A DNA stretch of 64,000 nt from Flavobacterium panacis (GTDB lineage: Bacteria > Bacteroidota > Bacteroidia > Flavobacteriales > Flavobacteriaceae), in contig NZ_JANKMS010000016.1 of the NCBI RefSeq assembly GCF_024649945.1, forward strand, positions 17,271 to 81,270. The letters are read 5' to 3'. The notes under the pieces were generated by a model. It worked only from the letters and a program-made list of their open reading frames with translations, was not told where the DNA came from and searched no databases. Both the position numbers and the translations under genes were made by a program. Position 1 is the first letter of the stretch; every line of letters starts with the position of its first letter. This document shows, in pieces, positions 62,661 to 64,000 of the stretch.

Positions 62661-62690
62661 AAAAGAGCCGTCTAAATAGACGGCTCTTTT
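62661..62690. terminator. Bidirectional terminator between convergent genes
   Basis: Perfect 14-bp arms aaaagagccgtcta/tagacggctctttt with a 2-nt loop, between the lipoprotein and alcohol dehydrogenase genes. One of the strongest hairpins in the window. Confidence 0.92.
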
Positions 62691-62755
62691 TTATTTCTTC
62701 ATAACAAATTACAAACAGAGTTTTTTTAGAGTATTTCTATATTTAACACTCTATT

Positions 62756-63781
62756 TTAAGGCACCAAAACAGCACGACCTTTTATTTTTCCTTGTCTCAT
62801 TTTCTCATAAACTTCATTAGCATCATCAAGTTTATGCTTTTCTATTTCAATATGGATTTTCTTTTGCCTTGCAAGACCTACTACTTCCATTAGTTCAGTT
62901 TTGGAACCCCAGTACGGATTTGTCATACTCACGCCAAATGGCAAGCCATTCATACTGTATTGATAATGTCCTCCTCCTAAACCTATAATAGTTAAATCAC
63001 CATCTAAACTAACAACCTTTGTCCCTAAATCTATAGTAGAAGTAGCACCTACAAAATCAAGTACTACTTTTGCTTTCTTTATTCCTGTAATTTTTTGAAT
63101 TTGTTCCGCTGCATCAGCATCTCTGGAATTGATAGTAAAATCTGCACCCAGTTCACTTGCAAATGCAAGTTTTTCTTCTGTAACATCACAAGCAATAATA
63201 GCTGCTCCACTAATTTCTCTTAAAATCTGTAATGCAACGTGACCTAATCCTCCCACACCAATTACAACAACAAATTCGTCAGGCATTAATTTAGGAAGAG
63301 AACGTTTTATCGCTGAATAAGGAGTAAGAGCAGCATCTGTAAGCGGAGCTGCAATAACAGGATCAAGATCATATATCGGAACCAAAAGCCTCGATGAAGG
63401 AACCAACATATAATCTGCCATACCACCATCTAATCCGAGTCCTCCCCCATAAGCTTGTTCTGACTGATGATCACAGTAATTCTCTTTTGACTGTTGACAA
63501 GGCTTACAATGTCCGCAACCCCACGGTCCATAAACCAGAACTGCATCTCCTTTTTTGTATCCTTTTACGTTTTCACCTATTTCTTCTATCCATCCCGCAT
63601 TTTCATGTCCTAAAGTAAAAACGGTATCTCCAACTGTGCCTTCATCAATAATATGCAAATCTGAATGACACACACCCGCGCCGCCAATTTTTAATAAAAC
63701 TTCATCACCCTGAGGAACTGGTCTTTCCATATCATTAACGACACGGACATCTTTATGTCCAAAAAAACGTACTGCTTTCAT
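62756..63781 (-). CDS. Zinc-dependent NAD(P)-linked alcohol dehydrogenase
   Basis: 341 residues of the medium-chain dehydrogenase family. Catalytic zinc site: Cys in GVCHSDLH (about 36-43) and the LGHENAG segment (about 58-64). Structural zinc site: the four cysteines of CGHCKPCQQSKENYC (about 89-103). The Rossmann motif is IGVGGLGH (about 174-181). It is complete and looks active, oxidising or reducing small alcohols and aldehydes. It is monocistronic, next to a zinc-acquisition unit but with no visible Zur box of its own. Confidence 0.93.
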   Translation of the reverse strand: MKAVRFFGHKDVRVVNDMERPVPQGDEVLLKIGGAGVCHSDLHIIDEGTVGDTVFTLGHENAGWIEEIGENVKGYKKGDAVLVYGPWGCGHCKPCQQSKENYCDHQSEQAYGGGLGLDGGMADYMLVPSSRLLVPIYDLDPVIAAPLTDAALTPYSAIKRSLPKLMPDEFVVVIGVGGLGHVALQILREISGAAIIACDVTEEKLAFASELGADFTINSRDADAAEQIQKITGIKKAKVVLDFVGATSTIDLGTKVVSLDGDLTIIGLGGGHYQYSMNGLPFGVSMTNPYWGSKTELMEVVGLARQKKIHIEIEKHKLDDANEVYEKMRQGKIKGRAVLVP

Positions 63782-63892
63782 AAATTAACTTTTGATATTA
63801 ATATCTACTAATTTACAAATTGTATAGATTAAAGATTATATATCTCAAGTTAAGTTTATCCTAATAAATCTAACAGATCACTAATTATTTAT

Positions 63893-64000
63893 GGCGTTCC
63901 CCTCCGGGTCGTGCTGTCCGCTTTATCTTTTGCGGGATAAGGTTTCAGGGATAAAAAAAGGTTTTGTACGCCCGCAAAAGGATGCCGCTCCCATCACTAA
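63893..64000. repeat. GC-rich structured element at the right edge (probable dispersed repeat, truncated)
   Basis: Abrupt change to GC-rich sequence after AT-rich DNA. It begins ggcgttcccctccgggtc, contains the inverted pair cttttgcggg (63927-63936) and cccgcaaaag (63971-63980), and runs to the window end. It holds no convincing reading frame. The look is that of a mobile palindromic or structured-RNA repeat found in several copies in Flavobacterium-type genomes (from memory, not checked). Confidence 0.5.

Noticed and set aside
1..64000. tRNA, rRNA or integrase/attachment sites
   Set aside because: No cloverleaf, rRNA-like stretch, integrase or terminal direct repeats were recognised by eye; a tRNAscan/Infernal run would be decisive.

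Overview
The window is AT-rich chromosomal DNA of a member of the Bacteroidota, most likely a Flavobacterium. The reasons are paired SusC/SusD genes, an ECF-sigma/FecR/STN-type TonB receptor cascade, -7 promoter elements of the TAnnTTTG type, genes without clear Shine-Dalgarno sequences, and a plant-polysaccharide lifestyle. No rRNA, tRNA, CRISPR array, prophage or intact insertion sequence was seen.

Region 1 (1-35.5 kb) is a large polysaccharide utilisation locus (PUL) for a rhamnose- and uronate-containing plant polymer, best explained as rhamnogalacturonan/pectin with arabinogalactan-like decorations. On the minus strand, a degradation operon runs from a SGNH acetylesterase through a GH43-like enzyme, L-rhamnose mutarotase, GH105, PL22, a second GH43-like enzyme and GH28 to a GH115 cut by the left edge. 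Upstream of it lie three SusC/SusD pairs, also on the minus strand. Divergent from these, on the plus strand, is a second enzyme operon: GH106, GH105, GH2, and an esterase fused to a GH43-like glycosidase. Five promoters carry the same architecture: a tandem ACAGGATA direct repeat with a 10-bp period, exactly 20 bp, then the -7 element. This implies one regulator for the whole locus. That regulator is not encoded in the window.

Region 2 (35.7-38.3 kb) holds a short-chain dehydrogenase with a C-terminal membrane anchor and an exported protein of unknown function.

Region 3 (38.4-47.5 kb) is a second SusCD locus controlled by an ECF sigma factor and FecR anti-sigma factor. Its enzymes are a calcineurin-like phosphoesterase and a glycerophosphodiester phosphodiesterase, so its cargo is probably a phosphodiester compound rather than a plain glycan.

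Region 4 (47.6-57.5 kb) is a mosaic of small regulator/target units: Lrp with a DMT exporter, a PRC-barrel protein with a tiny membrane protein, a Crp-like regulator with a secreted esterase, an exported beta-helix-like protein, HxlR with an NmrA-type reductase across a palindromic operator, and an AraC regulator followed by another DMT transporter with a possible leader attenuator.

Region 5 (57.7-62.6 kb) looks like a zinc-acquisition unit: a COG0523 GTPase and a TonB receptor with a His-rich loop, divergent from a lipoprotein, with two Fur/Zur-like palindromes between them. An alcohol dehydrogenase follows. The right edge enters a GC-rich structured element that looks like a dispersed repeat.
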